Source: Nocardioides sp. (GTDB lineage: Bacteria; Actinomycetota; Actinomycetes; Propionibacteriales; Nocardioidaceae). Taken from it: 6,084 nucleotides of DNA. The stretch is taken from positions 22,320-28,403 of the forward strand of contig DOWL01000197.1 in the NCBI GenBank assembly GCA_003519585.1. Direction: 5' to 3'. The translations under genes and the position numbers were made by a program. The notes under the pieces are model-generated. The model saw only the letters and a list, made by a program, of their open reading frames with translations. It did no database searches and was not told the origin of the DNA. How positions within the stretch are numbered: the stretch's first letter is position 1; each line of letters opens with the position of its first letter. Below are positions 4,529 through 6,084 of the stretch, piece by piece.

Positions 4529-6084
4529 ATGACCGGGATCTCTCCCGCTGTCGTGGACCTGTCCGGTGGCAACCTCGTCCTCGTCATCGTCGTCGCTCTG
4601 ATCGCGCTCGGCGCGCTCGCGATGGCCGCGATGTTCAGGTCCGAGGTCATGTCCGCCGGTGAGGGCACCGACAACATGAAGAACATCGCCCTCGCCGTGC
4701 AGGAGGGCGCTGACGCGTACCTCCAGCGCCAGTTCCGCACCCTTGCCATCTTTGCCGCAGTCGCGTTCTTCGCGCTGCTCGCGCTGCCCGCCGACGACAC
4801 GACGGTCCGGATCTTCCGCTCTGTCTTCTTCCTGGTCGGTGCCGGCTTCTCGGCGATTGTGGGCTACCTCGGCATGTCGCTCGCCGTACGCGCCAATGTG
4901 CGCGTCGCTGCGGCCGCCAACCAGCCCGGCGGCCGTGAACCGGCCATGCGGATCGGTCTGCGGACCGGTGCCATGGTCGGCATGCTCACCGTCGGTCTCG
5001 GTCTGCTCGGGGCGAGCCTGGTGGTGCTGATCTTCCAGGACGAGGCCCCCAACGTGCTGGAGGGCTTCGGCTTCGGCGCCGCGCTCCTCGCGATGTTCAT
5101 GCGGGTCGGCGGCGGCATCTTCACCAAGGCCGCCGACGTCGGCGCCGACCTGGTCGGCAAGGTCGAGCAGAACATCCCCGAGGACGACCCGCGCAACGCG
5201 GCCACCATCGCGGACAACGTGGGCGACAACGTCGGCGACTGCGCCGGTATGGCTGCCGACCTGTTCGAGTCCTACGCCGTGACCCTGGTCGCCGCGCTGA
5301 TCCTCGGCTCGCAGGCCTTCGGCGACAAGGGACTCGTCTACCCGCTGCTGATCCCCGCGATCGGCGCCCTCACCGCCGTTGCCGGCGTGTTCCTCACGCG
5401 GCCCCGGGCCGGCGTCAACGGGCTGGCCACCATCAACCAGTCCTTCTACCTCTCGGCCGGCATTGCCGCCGTGGCCTGTGTGGTCCTCTCGTTCGTCTAT
5501 CTGCCGACCGACTTCGCCGACTTCACCGGCATCCCGAACAACGCGCTCGACCAGATCTCCGCGGGTCGCGCCGACGGCAACCCGGCCCTGATCGCCTCCA
5601 TCGCGGTGGTCATCGGCATCGTGATGGCGGCCGGCATCCTCGCCCTGACCGGCTACTACACCGGCACCGAGTTCAAGCCGGTCAAGGACGTCGGCAAGAC
5701 CTCGCTGACCGGCGCCGCGACCGTCATCCTGTCCGGCCTCGCGGTCGGCTTCGAGTCCGCGGTCTACACGACGCTGGTCATCGGCGCAGCGGTCTTCGGA
5801 GCGTTCCTGCTCGGCGGGGCTTCGCTGACGGTCTCCCTGTTCGCAGTGGCGCTCGCCGGCTGCGGCCTGCTCACCACGGTCGGTGTGATCGTGGCCATGG
5901 ACACGTTCGGACCGGTCTCCGACAACGCACAGGGCGTTGCGGAGATGTCGGGCGACGTGAGCCCTGAGGGTGCGCAGATCCTCACCGAGCTCGACGCGGT
6001 GGGCAACACCACCAAGGCCGTGACCAAGGGTTACGCGATCGGCTCGGCCGGCCTCGCCGCGCTGGTGCTGTTCGCCGACTACAC
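4529..6084 (+). CDS. hppA: K+-independent H+-translocating membrane pyrophosphatase (3' end outside window)
   Basis: The first 518 codons of an integral membrane pyrophosphatase that normally has about 700-800 residues and 15-17 helices; the rest lies beyond the right edge. It hydrolyses pyrophosphate and pumps protons across the cytoplasmic membrane. The substrate and magnesium-binding motifs are intact: DVGADLVGK (203-211), DNVGDNVGD (229-237) and [18 protein letters not shown] (458-475). Glu247 in DLFESYAV is at the position of the conserved gate-region acid of bacterial enzymes. In [16 protein letters not shown] (492-507), Lys496 and Thr499 correspond to the Lys/Thr pair that defines potassium-independent proton pumps; potassium-dependent forms have Ala at the first site. 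The ATG follows AGGAGG with 8 nt spacing, and the first membrane helix spans about 15-36. It lies 195 bp downstream of bldG and probably has its own promoter. Confidence 0.96.
   Translation, partial: MTGISPAVVDLSGGNLVLVIVVALIALGALAMAAMFRSEVMSAGEGTDNMKNIALAVQEGADAYLQRQFRTLAIFAAVAFFALLALPADDTTVRIFRSVFFLVGAGFSAIVGYLGMSLAVRANVRVAAAANQPGGREPAMRIGLRTGAMVGMLTVGLGLLGASLVVLIFQDEAPNVLEGFGFGAALLAMFMRVGGGIFTKAADVGADLVGKVEQNIPEDDPRNAATIADNVGDNVGDCAGMAADLFESYAVTLVAALILGSQAFGDKGLVYPLLIPAIGALTAVAGVFLTRPRAGVNGLATINQSFYLSAGIAAVACVVLSFVYLPTDFADFTGIPNNALDQISAGRADGNPALIASIAVVIGIVMAAGILALTGYYTGTEFKPVKDVGKTSLTGAATVILSGLAVGFESAVYTTLVIGAAVFGAFLLGGASLTVSLFAVALAGCGLLTTVGVIVAMDTFGPVSDNAQGVAEMSGDVSPEGAQILTELDAVGNTTKAVTKGYAIGSAGLAALVLFADY

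Overview
This 6,084-base window is GC-rich chromosomal DNA from an actinobacterium, judged from the strong G/C bias at third codon positions, a GTG start, GGAGG-type ribosome binding sites and gene content. The pairing of a BldG-type STAS protein with a DUF1998 helicase and an hppA pyrophosphatase is an actinobacterial chromosomal neighbourhood. The style of the secreted protein at the left edge suggests Nocardioides or a relative, but that is inference. I see no mobile element, tRNA, rRNA or CRISPR array.

Layout. Positions 1-822 (minus) hold the 5' part of a secreted GH26-like glycoside hydrolase that runs off the left edge. Its leader contains a degenerate 19-bp tandem repeat (852-908). A self-complementary block (992-1034) separates it from a small two-helix membrane protein of unknown function (1051-1371, minus). 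Next comes a 763-residue superfamily 2 helicase of the MrfA/YprA/SftH type with a C-terminal cysteine cluster (1424-3715, minus). A 279-bp divergent intergenic region follows, then bldG (3995-4333, plus), encoding an anti-sigma factor antagonist with the phosphorylatable Ser57. A 195-bp gap carries a terminator-like hairpin, a promoter candidate and a structured leader for hppA (4529 to the right edge, plus). hppA encodes a membrane proton-pumping pyrophosphatase truncated after 518 codons; its Lys496/Thr499 signature marks the potassium-independent type.

Working together. The helicase, bldG and hppA resemble the Streptomyces bldG neighbourhood, but no anti-sigma gene (apgA type) lies between bldG and hppA. 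Functionally the genes look independent: DNA repair (helicase), partner-switching sigma control (BldG), energy and pyrophosphate metabolism (HppA), and extracellular carbohydrate processing (left-edge gene). This is mostly a conserved chromosomal region. I do not see convincing evidence of a new multi-gene system; the most interesting points are the secreted glycosidase-like protein, the missing anti-sigma partner and the repeat-bearing leaders.
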